Source: an uncultured Rhodospirillaceae bacterium
GTDB lineage: Bacteria; Pseudomonadota; Alphaproteobacteria; Azospirillales; Azospirillaceae
Assembly (NCBI GenBank): GCA_937927415.1
Contig: CALBDS010000045.1
Location: forward strand, 40,730 to 104,729
Direction of reading: 5' to 3'
Length of the DNA stretch: 64,000 nucleotides
The number at the start of each line of letters is the position of its first letter. Position 1 is the first letter of the stretch. Below are positions 1 to 9,114 of this stretch, piece after piece. Under the pieces are notes generated by a model. The model worked only from the letters and a program-made list of their open reading frames with translations, was not told the origin of the DNA and searched no databases. The position numbers were made by a program, and so were the translations under genes.

Positions 1-186
1 CGTGTTCATGCCCGCCTGCCGTCCGGAATGCTGTGATGTCAGGAAATGGAGCGGCGCATGGGGTCGCACAAGGCGGGCGGCGCTGGCAAGCCCCTTCGCG
101 TGTCTGCCACCCATGCGCCGTGCCCGAACGCCCGCCCGATGGTAGGATTGCCGATACGCTTACAAAAGAAGAGGGAGGGTGGTGTC

Positions 187-1125
187 ATGAAGGTCGGTAT
201 CGTCGGTGCGGGCTTCGTCGGGGCCACCGCCGGGTTCGCCATGGTCATGGGCGGGGCGGCGTCGGAACTGGTGCTGGTGGACGCCAACGCCGCCCTGGCG
301 GACGCCCAGGCGGCGGACATCGCCCATGCCGTGCCCTTCACCCGCGCGGTGGCGGTGCGGGCCGGCGGCTATGACGCCCTGGCCGGGGCCGGGGTGGTGG
401 TGCTGGCGGCGGGCGTGGGGCAGAAGCCCGGCGAAACCCGGCTCCAGCTTCTGGAGCGCAACGCGGCCGTGTTCGCCGATGTGATCGGCAAGGTGCTGGC
501 GGTGGCCCCCGATACCATCCTTCTGGTGGCCACCAACCCGGTGGACGTGATGACCCAGATCGCCACCCGCCTGTCGGGTCTGCCGCCGGAGCGGGTGATC
601 GGGTCGGGCACCATTCTCGACACCGCCCGCTTCCGCTCGCTGCTGGCCGACCGGCTGGGGGTGACGCCCAAATCGGTGCACGCCCATGTGGTGGGCGAGC
701 ATGGGGATTCGGAGGTGCTGCTGTGGTCTGGTGCCGCCGCCGCCGGGCTGCCGGTGGACCGCTTCGCCGAACAGACCGGCCGTCCCCTGACGGCGGAGGA
801 CCGTGCGGCCATCGACACCGGCGTGCGCCGCGCCGCCTATCGCATCATCGAGGGAAAGGGGCACACCGCCTTCGGCATCGGCGGCGGGCTGGCCCGGCTG
901 GTGGGGGCCATCGCGCGGGACGAGCGGGCGGTGCTGACCTGCTCGATCCTGACCGCCGAGGTGGCGGGGGTGCGCGAGGTGGCGCTGTCCCTGCCGCGGG
1001 TGATCGGGGCGGGCGGCGTTCTGTCCACCCTGCACCCCGACCTGTCCGACGCGGAGGCCGCCGGTCTGGCCCGTAGCGCCGGCATCCTGAAGACCGCCGC
1101 GGATTCGGTGGAGGCGGTGCTGTAG
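187..1125 (+). CDS. ldh: L-lactate dehydrogenase (LDH/MDH superfamily)
   Basis: A 312-residue NAD-dependent 2-hydroxyacid dehydrogenase, expected to interconvert pyruvate and L-lactate in the cytoplasm. The N-terminus has the Rossmann loop GAGFVGATAG (residues 7-16). The active-site loop reads GQKPGETRLQLLERN; glutamine at the specificity position, followed by PGETR, is the lactate-type signature, whereas malate dehydrogenases have arginine there. ATNPVDVMT and the catalytic GEHGDSE (His) follow, and length is normal for the family. The ATG at 187 sits behind a purine-rich GGGAGGG; the frame is open upstream to 46 but that stretch has no family similarity. The convergent chemoreceptor gene stops 9 bases away. 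LDH versus LDH-like MDH is judged from the loop alone. Confidence 0.88.
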   Translation: MKVGIVGAGFVGATAGFAMVMGGAASELVLVDANAALADAQAADIAHAVPFTRAVAVRAGGYDALAGAGVVVLAAGVGQKPGETRLQLLERNAAVFADVIGKVLAVAPDTILLVATNPVDVMTQIATRLSGLPPERVIGSGTILDTARFRSLLADRLGVTPKSVHAHVVGEHGDSEVLLWSGAAAAGLPVDRFAEQTGRPLTAEDRAAIDTGVRRAAYRIIEGKGHTAFGIGGGLARLVGAIARDERAVLTCSILTAEVAGVREVALSLPRVIGAGGVLSTLHPDLSDAEAAGLARSAGILKTAADSVEAVL

Positions 1126-1134
1126 CCCAAGCCC

Positions 1135-3111
1135 TCACCCCCCGCTGACGCTGGCGCGCACCACCCCCACCACCGTCCGGCTGAGGGCGTCCACGCTGGC
1201 CGCCACCTCGGCGGAGGCGCTGCGCACGGCGTCGGCGTGGGCGCCGGTGCGCGCCGCTTCGTCCGACACGGCGGTGATGCGGGCGGAAACCTCCTGCGCG
1301 GCGGCGGCGGTCTGGGCCACGTTGCGGGTGATGTCGCGGGTGGCGGTGCTCTGCTGTTCCACCGCCCCGGCGATGGTGGCCGACACCTGGCTGATGGCGC
1401 CGATCAGGTCGCCGATGCCGTTCACCTCCGCCACCGCATCCCGGGTCACGCCCTGGATCTGCGCGATGAGGCGGGAGATTTCCTCGGTCGAGCGGGCGGT
1501 CTGACCGGCAAGGTTCTTCACCTCTCCGGCCACCACGGCGAATCCCTTTCCCGCTTCCCCCGCGCGGGCCGCTTCGATGGTGGCGTTGAGCGCCAGCAGG
1601 TTGGTCCGGGACGCGATGTCGGTGATGAGGGCCGCCACATCGTCGATGGTGGCGACGGCGGCGGACAGAGAGCGGATGGTGTCACGGGCCGTTTCGCTGC
1701 GGGCCACGGTGTCCTGGGTCACCCGCTGGGCCTGGGCCACCTGTGTGGCGATTTCGCCGATGGCCGCGGCGAGCTGTTCCGACGCCGCGGCCACCGCCTG
1801 GGCGCTGGCATGGGCCTGACCGGCCGCCGCGGCAACGCTGTTGGCGTCGCCGCTCACCGCCTGGGCCGACCGGGCCATGCTGTCGGCATCCTGCGCCATC
1901 GTGCCGGTGCGGGCGGCGACCTGACCGGCGGCGGTGCGGGTTTCCCGTTCCACCGTCTCGGCCATGGCCTGCAGGGCGCGGGTTTTTTCCGCCGCGGCCT
2001 CGCGGTCCAGGTGCAGCCGTTCCTGGCGCAGCCGCTCGGCTTCGCGGGCGTTGTCGCGGAAGACCCGCACGGCTTCGGCCATCCGCCCGATCTCGTCGCG
2101 GCGGCCGGTTTCGGGGATAGGGGTGTCGAGGGCGCCGTCGGCCAGCGCGCGCATGGCCTGGGTCATGCGGTGGATAGGACCGGCAACGGCGATGCCGATC
2201 AGCAGGCCCGCCGCTCCCGTAACCAGGGTCACCGCCAGCACCGTCACGATCATGCGGGCGAAGGTGTCGCCGCGGCTGGTGTCCATGGCGGCGTCGGCCT
2301 CGGCGCTCAGACGGTTCAGCCGTTCCACCGCGCGGGTGAACAGCGGGTCGATGGCGGCCCCCTGGCGCCGCACCTCCTCCTTCTGCTCGGCAAGCCGCAG
2401 GTGGGCACCGGCGAAGGCGTCGAACGCCGTCCGGTAGCGCCCGGCCAGGGCGGACAGGGCGTCCCGGTCCTCCGCCGTCAGGGCGGCGGCGGCCAGCCGT
2501 TCCCGGAAGACCGCCACCCGCTGGCCCAACTGGTCGCGGTAGGCGGGATCGGAGCGCAGCATCAGGTCCTTTTCATGGCGGCGCATTTGCAGCATCAGCA
2601 CCTTCAGCCCCAGCAGGCCGGCATCGCCGGGGGCCTGTTCCAGCGCGCCGTCCAGCCGCCTTTCCACGTCGTGAACCGCCTGACGCAGGGCGCCCTGCAG
2701 CCCTTCCTTCTCGCTCAGGCCCAGATCGCGCAGGGTTTCCATCACCGCCGTGGTGCGGCGGTCCCAATCGGCGAGGGCGGCCGTCAGCGCGGCGATGTCC
2801 GGGTCGCCGGGCAACCGGCGCGCCAGGGTGTCCAGGGTCCGTTGCGCCGAGGCCATCCGGCCGGCACGGGCGGCCAGCGCCTGGGGATCACGGGAATCAA
2901 AGAAAATATTGGTCTGGATCTTGGCGTTCAGCACCGCGTGCTGGGCGTCGGCAATGGCGTCGGCGGTGGCCGCCTGCGTCCGCATCGCCTGATAGAGCCT
3001 GTCTTGAGTGTTGGTTGATGTCCAATATAGAGTAAATACGATCAGCATTCCCGCGATTGAGGCAAATGATAGGAAGAGAAGGCGGAACCGTATCGGCAGA
3101 TTGTTCAGCAT
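1135..3111 (-). CDS. methyl-accepting chemotaxis protein, HBM-type sensor
   Basis: A 658-residue transmembrane chemoreceptor that should signal through CheA/CheW to the flagellar motor. TM1 is at about residues 11-30. A ~250-residue all-helical periplasmic region contains MRRHEKDLMLR, typical of helical bimodular (HBM) sensors. TM2 lies at about 284-308, then a HAMP domain (DEIGRMAEAVRVFR), then the long cytoplasmic coiled coil with the hairpin tip NLLALNATIEAARAGEAGKG. HBM receptors often sense organic acids, but the ligand cannot be read here. The ATG at 3111 has GGGGG just upstream; an in-frame ATG at 3135 lacks a ribosome site. The gene diverges from the glycosyltransferase gene at 3314 across an AT-rich gap. 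Confidence 0.9.
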   Translation of the reverse strand: MLNNLPIRFRLLFLSFASIAGMLIVFTLYWTSTNTQDRLYQAMRTQAATADAIADAQHAVLNAKIQTNIFFDSRDPQALAARAGRMASAQRTLDTLARRLPGDPDIAALTAALADWDRRTTAVMETLRDLGLSEKEGLQGALRQAVHDVERRLDGALEQAPGDAGLLGLKVLMLQMRRHEKDLMLRSDPAYRDQLGQRVAVFRERLAAAALTAEDRDALSALAGRYRTAFDAFAGAHLRLAEQKEEVRRQGAAIDPLFTRAVERLNRLSAEADAAMDTSRGDTFARMIVTVLAVTLVTGAAGLLIGIAVAGPIHRMTQAMRALADGALDTPIPETGRRDEIGRMAEAVRVFRDNAREAERLRQERLHLDREAAAEKTRALQAMAETVERETRTAAGQVAARTGTMAQDADSMARSAQAVSGDANSVAAAAGQAHASAQAVAAASEQLAAAIGEIATQVAQAQRVTQDTVARSETARDTIRSLSAAVATIDDVAALITDIASRTNLLALNATIEAARAGEAGKGFAVVAGEVKNLAGQTARSTEEISRLIAQIQGVTRDAVAEVNGIGDLIGAISQVSATIAGAVEQQSTATRDITRNVAQTAAAAQEVSARITAVSDEAARTGAHADAVRSASAEVAASVDALSRTVVGVVRASVSGG

Positions 3112-3192
3112 CGTGTTTTGCCCCCAAGTGCCCATTGCAGGAATATGACATTTATATTTCTGTTTTATTACGCACTCTCTCTGTGGGTATTC

Positions 3193-3219
3193 TTGACGGA
3201 ATTTTAGAAAAACCGTCAA
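3193..3219. promoter_or_regulatory. inverted repeat in divergent promoter region
   Basis: TTGACGG and CCGTCAA form a perfect 7-bp inverted repeat separated by 13 AT-rich bases, in the 202-bp gap between the divergent chemoreceptor and TPR glycosyltransferase genes. Each arm also resembles a -35 hexamer (TTGACG), one facing each gene. It could be an operator or two back-to-back promoters; which one cannot be decided from sequence. Confidence 0.35.
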
Positions 3220-3313
3220 TTCCTTTTGCGCGGAAGTCGGGTGTTTTGCGTGCCGGTGTATGGCTTGCGCCGCGGTGGGGCGGGGGTCATGATCCCCCGG
3301 CAACAAGGGGGGA

Positions 3314-5575
3314 ATGGCGATGGCGACCGTGGGGTCGGCGGGGAACCGGCGTGCTCTGGTGCTCGATCCGTCATCGGCGGCGGCGCTGGCGGGGTGGGCC
3401 GATGCCCTGTACGACGGGGGGCGGCCGGGGCTGGCGGCGGGGTGGTACGGGCGGGCGCTGGCGCTGAACCCGGCGGATCCCGTGGCGGCGTTCAACCGCG
3501 CGGCGGCGCTGGCCGATGCCGGGCGGACGGCGGCGGCGCTGGCCGGCTTCGCCGCCGTGGTGCGGATGGCCCCGCTGCTGGTTCCGGCCCACGAACGGCT
3601 GGCCGGGCTGCGGCTGGCCGGGGGCGACCACGCCGGGGCGGCGGCGGCTCTGCGCCCGCTGCTGGCGCTGGTGCCGGGGCACGCGGGCGCGGTCAAGGCC
3701 CTGGCCTCGGCTCCCGGCGGGGCGGACGGGCCGTGGCTGGCGCGCAGCATCGCCCTGACGCCGCTGGACGCCGATGGGGCGCAGGCGTTGGGAACCGCCC
3801 GGCATGGGCGGGGGGACCGGGCGGGGGCCGAGCGCGCCTACCGCACCGCGCTGGCGGTGGATCCGGCCTTGCGGGCGGTGCTGGCCAACATGGGGCTGGC
3901 CCTGTCGGAACTGTCGCGGGGGGAAGAAGCGTGGCCGCTGCTGCGCCGCGCCCTGCGGCTGGCGCCGCTCGACCCGGTGGCGCTGGTCAACGCCGGGGCG
4001 GTGCTGCAGCGGCAGCACCGCCCGGCGGATGCGCAGGCGCTCTACCGCACGGCGCTGGCGCTGGAGCCGGCGGCCCCGTTGACCTGGGCCGCCATGGGAT
4101 CGGCACTGCTGGACCGCAACGATTTCACCGCGGCGGCGGTGGTCCTGGCGCGTGCGCTGGCGGTCAGCGACGGCGACCGGGGCCGGGACGCCGACGTGTG
4201 GTCCAATCTGGGCATTTCCCGCTTTTCCATGGGGGAGCAGGACGGGGCGGAAGCCGCCTTCCGCCGCGCCCTGGCGCTGGGATCGGGGAACGCCGCCACC
4301 CGCTCCAACCTGCTGTTCTGTCTGTGCTTCAACGAGGTGGTGGACCCCCGCACCCTGGCCGAGGAGCATCGGCGGTTCGAGCGTTTCGCCGCCTCCTATC
4401 CGGCGCCGGTGCCGTCGTTCGCCGGGCATGACCGCGATCCCGAACGGCCCTTGCGCATCGGCTATCTGTCGCCGGATTTCCAGCGGTATCCCGGCCCCGG
4501 CTATCACTTCCTGCTGCCGCTGTTCAGCCGGCACGACCGCGGCTGTTTCTCCCTGACCGCCTATTACAACGACACGGTGGAGGATGCGGCGACCGCGGCG
4601 TTCCGGGAGCACGCCGCCCGCTGGCGTCCGGTGGCCGCCCTGTCCGACGCGGCGCTGGAGGAGCAGATCCGCGCCGACGCCATCGACATCCTGGTGGATT
4701 GCGACGGCCATATGGCGCGCAACCGCATGGGGCTGTTCACCCGCCGCCCGGCACCGGTGCAGGTGAGCTACCCGCTCTACCCGTTTTCGACCGGCCTGTC
4801 GGCCATGGATTACCGCTTCGCCGATCCCCGTTTCGCGCCCCCCGACCATGACCGGCTGCACAGCGAGGCGCTGATCCGCCTGCCCGGAACGGTGCTGTGC
4901 TACCGCCCTGCGGACTCCACGCTGGCGCCGCCGGAGGCCGCACCGTGGCGGCGGGCAGGGGTGTTCACCTTCGCCTCCTTCAACAATCTGGCCAAGCTCA
5001 ACGAATCCACCCTGGACCTGTGGGCGGCGGTGCTGCGGGCGGTGCCGGCGGCGCGGCTGATGCTGAAATGGCGCGGGCTGACCACCGCCGGAGTCAGCCG
5101 CCGGGTGCTGGACGCTTTCGCCGCCCGTGGGGTGGCGGCCGACCGGCTGGTTCTGCGCCCCCCCACCGTGGATGCGTACGAGGATTACCGGCTGGTGGAT
5201 CTGGCGCTGGACCCGGTGTTCACCAACGGCGGCACCACCACCTGCGATGCCCTGTGGATGGGGGTGCCGGTGCTGTCGCTGGCGGGGGAGGCGCCGATTT
5301 CCCGCTGGGGCGCCTCGCTGCTGCCGGCGGTGGGGCTGGGGGAACTGGTGGTGGACGACCCGCGGGCGTATCTGGCGCTGGCGGTGCGGGCGGCGGACGA
5401 TCCGGCCTTTCTTGATGGGCTGCGGGCGGGGTTGCGTGACCGGATGCGGTCGTCCCCCCTGATGGACGAGGCGGGCTACACGCGGGCGGTGGAGGCGGGA
5501 TACCGGCAGGCGTGGCGCCGCTGGTGCGCCGGCCAGCGGCCCCAGCCCTTTGCGGTGGAGGACGGAGCGCCATGA
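3314..5575 (+). CDS. TPR-repeat O-GlcNAc transferase-like (SPINDLY/GT41) glycosyltransferase
   Basis: A 753-residue protein: about 330 residues of TPR-like helical repeats (LALNPADPVAAFNRAAAL, ALAVDPALRAVLANMGLAL), then a GT41 catalytic region starting at LRIGYLSPDFQ (about residue 380). Family marks include ILVDCDGH, RPAPVQVSY, TFASFNNLAKLN (the lysine matches the catalytic-site Lys of OGT) and NGGTTTCDALWMGVPVLSL. The position usually occupied by the catalytic-base histidine (SPDF..H) is tyrosine here (SPDFQRYP), so activity or substrate may differ. In bacteria such enzymes often glycosylate flagellin or surface proteins; that role is inferred. It overlaps the GT9 gene by ATGA, so the two are translationally coupled. 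An AAGGGGGGA ribosome site precedes the ATG. Confidence 0.85.
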   Translation: MAMATVGSAGNRRALVLDPSSAAALAGWADALYDGGRPGLAAGWYGRALALNPADPVAAFNRAAALADAGRTAAALAGFAAVVRMAPLLVPAHERLAGLRLAGGDHAGAAAALRPLLALVPGHAGAVKALASAPGGADGPWLARSIALTPLDADGAQALGTARHGRGDRAGAERAYRTALAVDPALRAVLANMGLALSELSRGEEAWPLLRRALRLAPLDPVALVNAGAVLQRQHRPADAQALYRTALALEPAAPLTWAAMGSALLDRNDFTAAAVVLARALAVSDGDRGRDADVWSNLGISRFSMGEQDGAEAAFRRALALGSGNAATRSNLLFCLCFNEVVDPRTLAEEHRRFERFAASYPAPVPSFAGHDRDPERPLRIGYLSPDFQRYPGPGYHFLLPLFSRHDRGCFSLTAYYNDTVEDAATAAFREHAARWRPVAALSDAALEEQIRADAIDILVDCDGHMARNRMGLFTRRPAPVQVSYPLYPFSTGLSAMDYRFADPRFAPPDHDRLHSEALIRLPGTVLCYRPADSTLAPPEAAPWRRAGVFTFASFNNLAKLNESTLDLWAAVLRAVPAARLMLKWRGLTTAGVSRRVLDAFAARGVAADRLVLRPPTVDAYEDYRLVDLALDPVFTNGGTTTCDALWMGVPVLSLAGEAPISRWGASLLPAVGLGELVVDDPRAYLALAVRAADDPAFLDGLRAGLRDRMRSSPLMDEAGYTRAVEAGYRQAWRRWCAGQRPQPFAVEDGAP

Positions 5576-6690
5576 CGGCCATTCCCCCGGTGGGCGGTGC
5601 CCGCCGCATTCTGGTGGTGAAGCTGGACGCGGCGGGGGATTTCCTGCTGGCCACACCGTTCCTGCGCGGGCTGCGCTCCTCCGCCCCCGCCGCGCGCATC
5701 GTCCTGGCGGTGCGGGAGGCGGTGGCCGATCTGGCCGCCCCCTGTCCCCATGTGGACGGCGTGGTGGTGGCTCAGGTGGTGGAGGAGGGGGAGGGGGGGC
5801 GTCTGGACGTGCGCGCCGTCACCCCCGGCGCCCGCGCGATGTTCGCCGATGGGTTCCGCCGGGGATTCGACCGGGTGCTGGTGCCCCGTTATGATTTCGA
5901 TGCCCACGGGGCGGCGGCGCTGATCGCCCATGTGCCGGCCAGGGTGCGGCTGGGCTTTGCCGAGGGGGTGACCCCGTGGAAGGCGTCGATGAACGCCGGC
6001 TTCGACCGCGCCTTCACCCACACGCTGGGGCCGCTGCCCCGGATGCACGAGGTCGAACGGCTGCTGGAACTGCTGGCCGCGGCGGGCGGCGAGGCCGACG
6101 GCATCCACACCGAACTCTACCTGACCCAGCCGGACGTGGACGCGGCGGCGGCCTTGCTGGCGCCTTTGGGCGGCGGGCCGCTGCTGGCGGTGGCCCCCGG
6201 TGCGGCCAGCGAACGGCGGGTTTATCCCGCCCCGTCGCTGGCGGCGGTGGCGGCCGCACTGGCCCGGCGGATGGGGGCGGGCATCGCCGTCGTCGGCGGG
6301 CCGGAGGATGCCGGCGCCACCGCAGCCCTGGCCCACGCCTTTCCCGGCCCGCTGGTGGATCTGACCGGGCGCACCGGCCTGCGCACGGCGGCGGCGGTGA
6401 TCGCGCGGGCCGATGCGCTGCTGGCCATGGATTCGGCCCCGGCCCACATGGCGGCGGCCTGCGGCACGCCGGTGGCGGTGTTCTCCTGCCACCCCGAAGG
6501 GGGTGATCCCGAGCATTTCCACGCCCCCGAACGCTTCCGCCCGTGGGCGCCGCGGGCGCTGGTGCTGCGCCCGGCCCAGGGACGGGACGGCTGCACCGTG
6601 TCGTGCACCGCGGCGGAGGCCCATTGCATCGCCGCCATCCACGCGGCGGATGCCTATGACCGGATCGCCGGTTTTCTTGGCCTTGGCTGA
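5572..6690 (+). CDS. glycosyltransferase family 9 (heptosyltransferase-like)
   Basis: A 372-residue GT9-family enzyme related to ADP-heptose:LPS heptosyltransferases. The N-terminus ILVVKLDAAGDFLLATPFL is the acceptor-domain signature (usually R/K-x-x-x-x-GD-x-L-x-T-P). The nucleotide-sugar domain has LLAVAPGAASERRVYP and ADALLAMDSAPAHMAAACGTPV, matching the family's D-S-x-P-x-H-[LM]-A-A motif. A cysteine-bearing tail (DGCTVSCTAAEAHC) is also typical. No signal peptide or membrane span, as expected for an inner-face enzyme. Its start overlaps the stop of the SPINDLY-type gene (ATGA), so both probably act in one surface glycan or protein glycosylation pathway. The sugar donor cannot be told. 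Confidence 0.85.
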   Translation: MTAIPPVGGARRILVVKLDAAGDFLLATPFLRGLRSSAPAARIVLAVREAVADLAAPCPHVDGVVVAQVVEEGEGGRLDVRAVTPGARAMFADGFRRGFDRVLVPRYDFDAHGAAALIAHVPARVRLGFAEGVTPWKASMNAGFDRAFTHTLGPLPRMHEVERLLELLAAAGGEADGIHTELYLTQPDVDAAAALLAPLGGGPLLAVAPGAASERRVYPAPSLAAVAAALARRMGAGIAVVGGPEDAGATAALAHAFPGPLVDLTGRTGLRTAAAVIARADALLAMDSAPAHMAAACGTPVAVFSCHPEGGDPEHFHAPERFRPWAPRALVLRPAQGRDGCTVSCTAAEAHCIAAIHAADAYDRIAGFLGLG

Positions 6691-6729
6691 CGGGTATGCT
6701 CGCGCCCGCGCAAGAGCGGCGGGGGATGC

Positions 6730-7752
6730 ATGAGCGACGGGAACGGCGTGCGGCTGGGGCTGACGGCGGTGGTGGTGATGGTGGCCGGCACCGTGCCGCG
6801 GGTGGCCACGGTGCGCAGTTGCTTTGCCGTACCGGAAAGCCACCGCCGCCCCGACGATCCGCCGGTCCACCGCGACGCTCTGCCCGGCGCCCCGTTCGAT
6901 GCCGGGCGTTTCCGCACCCTGCAGGAGGGGATGCGCGCGGTGGCGGAGGGGCTGACCGGCCTGACCCTGCGCTATGTGGAACAGCTCTACACCTTCGGCG
7001 ACCGCTACCGCGACCCCTACGAACTGTTCGGCGACGGCCGGTCGGTGGTGGTGGGGTATCTGGCGCTGGTGCGCGACGGGCCGCTGGGGGGCGGGGCGTC
7101 GTGGCGCGACATCTACGACTGTTTCCCGTGGGAGGATTGGCGCGACGACCGCCCGGCGGTGATCGACGGGGTGATCCGCCCGGCGCTGGACCGTTGGATC
7201 AGGGCGGCCGCCGACGGCGGCACCCGCGCCCGGCGGGAGGAGCGGGCCGCCCTGGCCTTTGCGCTCGACGGCGACACCTGGGACATGGAACGGGTGCTGG
7301 AGCGGTACGAACTGCTCTATGAAGCGGGGCTGGTGGTGGAGGCGTTCCGCGACCGCGCCCTGGAACGGCGTGTGGTCCCCGCGGGCGATGCCCCGCCGCC
7401 GCCGGCCGAGATGCCGCGGGCGCTGGGCCGCCCCATGGCCCGCGACGGGCGGCGCATCCTCGCCACCGCCCTGGAGCGGCTGCGGGGCAAGCTGAAATAC
7501 CGCCCGATCGTGTTCGAACTGCTGCCGCCGTCCTTCACGCTCTTTCAATTGCAGCAGGTGGTGGAGGCGTTGAGCGGCACCCGGCTGCACAAGCAGAACT
7601 TCCGCCGCCTCATCATTTCCGGCGGGCTGGTGGAGGCGACCGGGCTGTTCGAAAGCCAGACCGGCGGGCGCCCGGCGGAACTCTACCGTTACCGCCGCGC
7701 TGTCATCCACGAACGCACCAGCGCGCGGGCGATTCCCTCGGCCGAGGGGTGA
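6730..7752 (+). CDS. NrtR-like regulator (Nudix-like domain plus winged helix)
   Basis: A 340-residue protein with a Nudix-like N-terminal half (LTAVVVMVAGTVPRVATVR, then YVEQLYTFGDRYRDPYEL and VVVGYLALV) and a C-terminal winged helix (LPPSFTLFQLQQVVEAL, KQNFRRLIISGGLVEATG, GRPAELYRY). This architecture matches NrtR-type regulators of NAD metabolism and the alphaproteobacterial version often labelled NAD regulator. I cannot find a canonical Nudix box, so the domain probably senses ligand rather than hydrolysing it, as in other NrtR proteins; that is inference. No NAD gene is adjacent, so targets are unknown. It begins 39 bases after the GT9 gene and its stop abuts the convergent diguanylate cyclase gene. 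Confidence 0.75.
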   Translation: MSDGNGVRLGLTAVVVMVAGTVPRVATVRSCFAVPESHRRPDDPPVHRDALPGAPFDAGRFRTLQEGMRAVAEGLTGLTLRYVEQLYTFGDRYRDPYELFGDGRSVVVGYLALVRDGPLGGGASWRDIYDCFPWEDWRDDRPAVIDGVIRPALDRWIRAAADGGTRARREERAALAFALDGDTWDMERVLERYELLYEAGLVVEAFRDRALERRVVPAGDAPPPPAEMPRALGRPMARDGRRILATALERLRGKLKYRPIVFELLPPSFTLFQLQQVVEALSGTRLHKQNFRRLIISGGLVEATGLFESQTGGRPAELYRYRRAVIHERTSARAIPSAEG

Positions 7753-9114
7753 TTATTCGGCGATGACCACCCGGTTGCGGCCCCGGCGCTTGGCCTCGTA
7801 AAGGGCCGTGTCGGCGCGGCGGATGGTGTGTTCGTAATCGGGATGGCCGTCGTGCAGCGCCACCCCGACGGATGCGGTGATCCGCAGCGGCTGACCGGCC
7901 AGGGTGAAGGGGTGTTCCTCCACGATGGCGCGCAGCCGTTCGGCCTTCACCGCGGCCGACGCGGGGTCCATCTCCGTCAGCAGGATCAGGAACTCCTCCC
8001 CGCCGTAGCGGAACACGAAATCGCCGGCGCGGACGTTGCTGTGCAGCACCTCGGCCATGGCGGTCAGAACGCTGTCGCCCGCCTGATGTCCGTGGGTGTC
8101 GTTGATGGATTTGAAATGGTCGGCGTCGATCAGCAGCACGGCAAAGGGCTTGCCGTGGCGCAGGCTGATGGTCACCTCGCGCTGGAAGATGGTGGGCATG
8201 AACCGGCGGGTCAGCAGCCGGGTCAGCGGGTCGCGGCCCCCTTCGATCTCCAGCGCCTTCTCGATCACCGCCCCCAGCAGATAGGCCACCTGGGTCACGT
8301 CGTCGTTGAGCGCGCGGACGAAGGTGGCGGCGTCGGCCAGGGCGGTGACGTCTTCCAGCTTGGCGGCGATGGCGCGGGTGCGCTCGCGGATGGCGTCCAG
8401 CTCGGCCACCCGCCCGAAGGTCAACTCCGCCTTGTGGTTGAGCCACAGGCCGAAGTCGCTGGCCTCGATGGACGGAATCCCCCCGCCGGTGCGGGTGTAG
8501 AGCGCCACCACCGTGTTGCGCAGCCAGTCGAACAGCGACGATTTCAGCCGTTCGCCCTCCAGCGCCAGATTCTGGCCGCTCATGAACATCTTCAGGGATT
8601 GCTGCTGGCGGACATTGCCCAGCAGGTCGCCCAGATAGGCTTCGTGCATGTTGTCGAGCACGGTGTCCAGGGTTTCGCTGACGAACAGGATCGCCTGGGC
8701 CGTCAGGTCGCGGCTGAGGGGGGATGCCTGGATGCGCTGGGACAGATCCCGCTTGATGATGCGCATCCCGGCGTTGACCAGGGTCAGGGGGATGTTGATG
8801 CGCGCGTGGATCAGCCCGACGTGGTAGTTGCGTTCCAGCACCGTGTCGATGGCGGCCCGGCTGCCGTCGTGGAACACCTCGCGCAGCCAGCGGGCCAGCG
8901 ACGGGCGCAGCCGGTCATGAACCAGCGCGTGGTTGAGGAAGGGGCTGGCATCGGCCTGCTGCATCAGCACGGTGTAGAACAGATCCGCGATCGCATCGGC
9001 GGATTCGTCGGCGATGCGGGTGACCGTGGCCACGGCTTCGGCATCGGTTTCGATCCACAGGGAAACCAGGGCTTCGGCGAGGATGGCGGCCTTGCGGTCC
9101 TGTTTGGTGTCCAT
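7753..9114 (-). CDS. globin-coupled diguanylate cyclase
   Basis: A 453-residue soluble protein. Residues about 10-180 form a sensor globin: the helix with NYHVGLIHARINIPLTLVN carries the conserved histidine region that ligates haem in globin-coupled sensors. A helical linker follows, then a GGDEF domain (GGEEF at 371-375) with an RxxD inhibitory site (RAGD) five residues before it. It should make cyclic di-GMP in response to O2 or another haem ligand, like E. coli DosC (YddV). An active-site GGEEF and an intact I-site predict a working, product-inhibited enzyme. The last base of the convergent NrtR-like gene directly abuts this stop codon, leaving no room for a terminator. Confidence 0.87.
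   Translation of the reverse strand: MDTKQDRKAAILAEALVSLWIETDAEAVATVTRIADESADAIADLFYTVLMQQADASPFLNHALVHDRLRPSLARWLREVFHDGSRAAIDTVLERNYHVGLIHARINIPLTLVNAGMRIIKRDLSQRIQASPLSRDLTAQAILFVSETLDTVLDNMHEAYLGDLLGNVRQQQSLKMFMSGQNLALEGERLKSSLFDWLRNTVVALYTRTGGGIPSIEASDFGLWLNHKAELTFGRVAELDAIRERTRAIAAKLEDVTALADAATFVRALNDDVTQVAYLLGAVIEKALEIEGGRDPLTRLLTRRFMPTIFQREVTISLRHGKPFAVLLIDADHFKSINDTHGHQAGDSVLTAMAEVLHSNVRAGDFVFRYGGEEFLILLTEMDPASAAVKAERLRAIVEEHPFTLAGQPLRITASVGVALHDGHPDYEHTIRRADTALYEAKRRGRNRVVIAE

Noticed and set aside
5476..7710. Open frame of 744 codons antisense to GT9 and the NrtR-like gene
   Set aside because: Same shadow signature; covers two genes with recognised domains.
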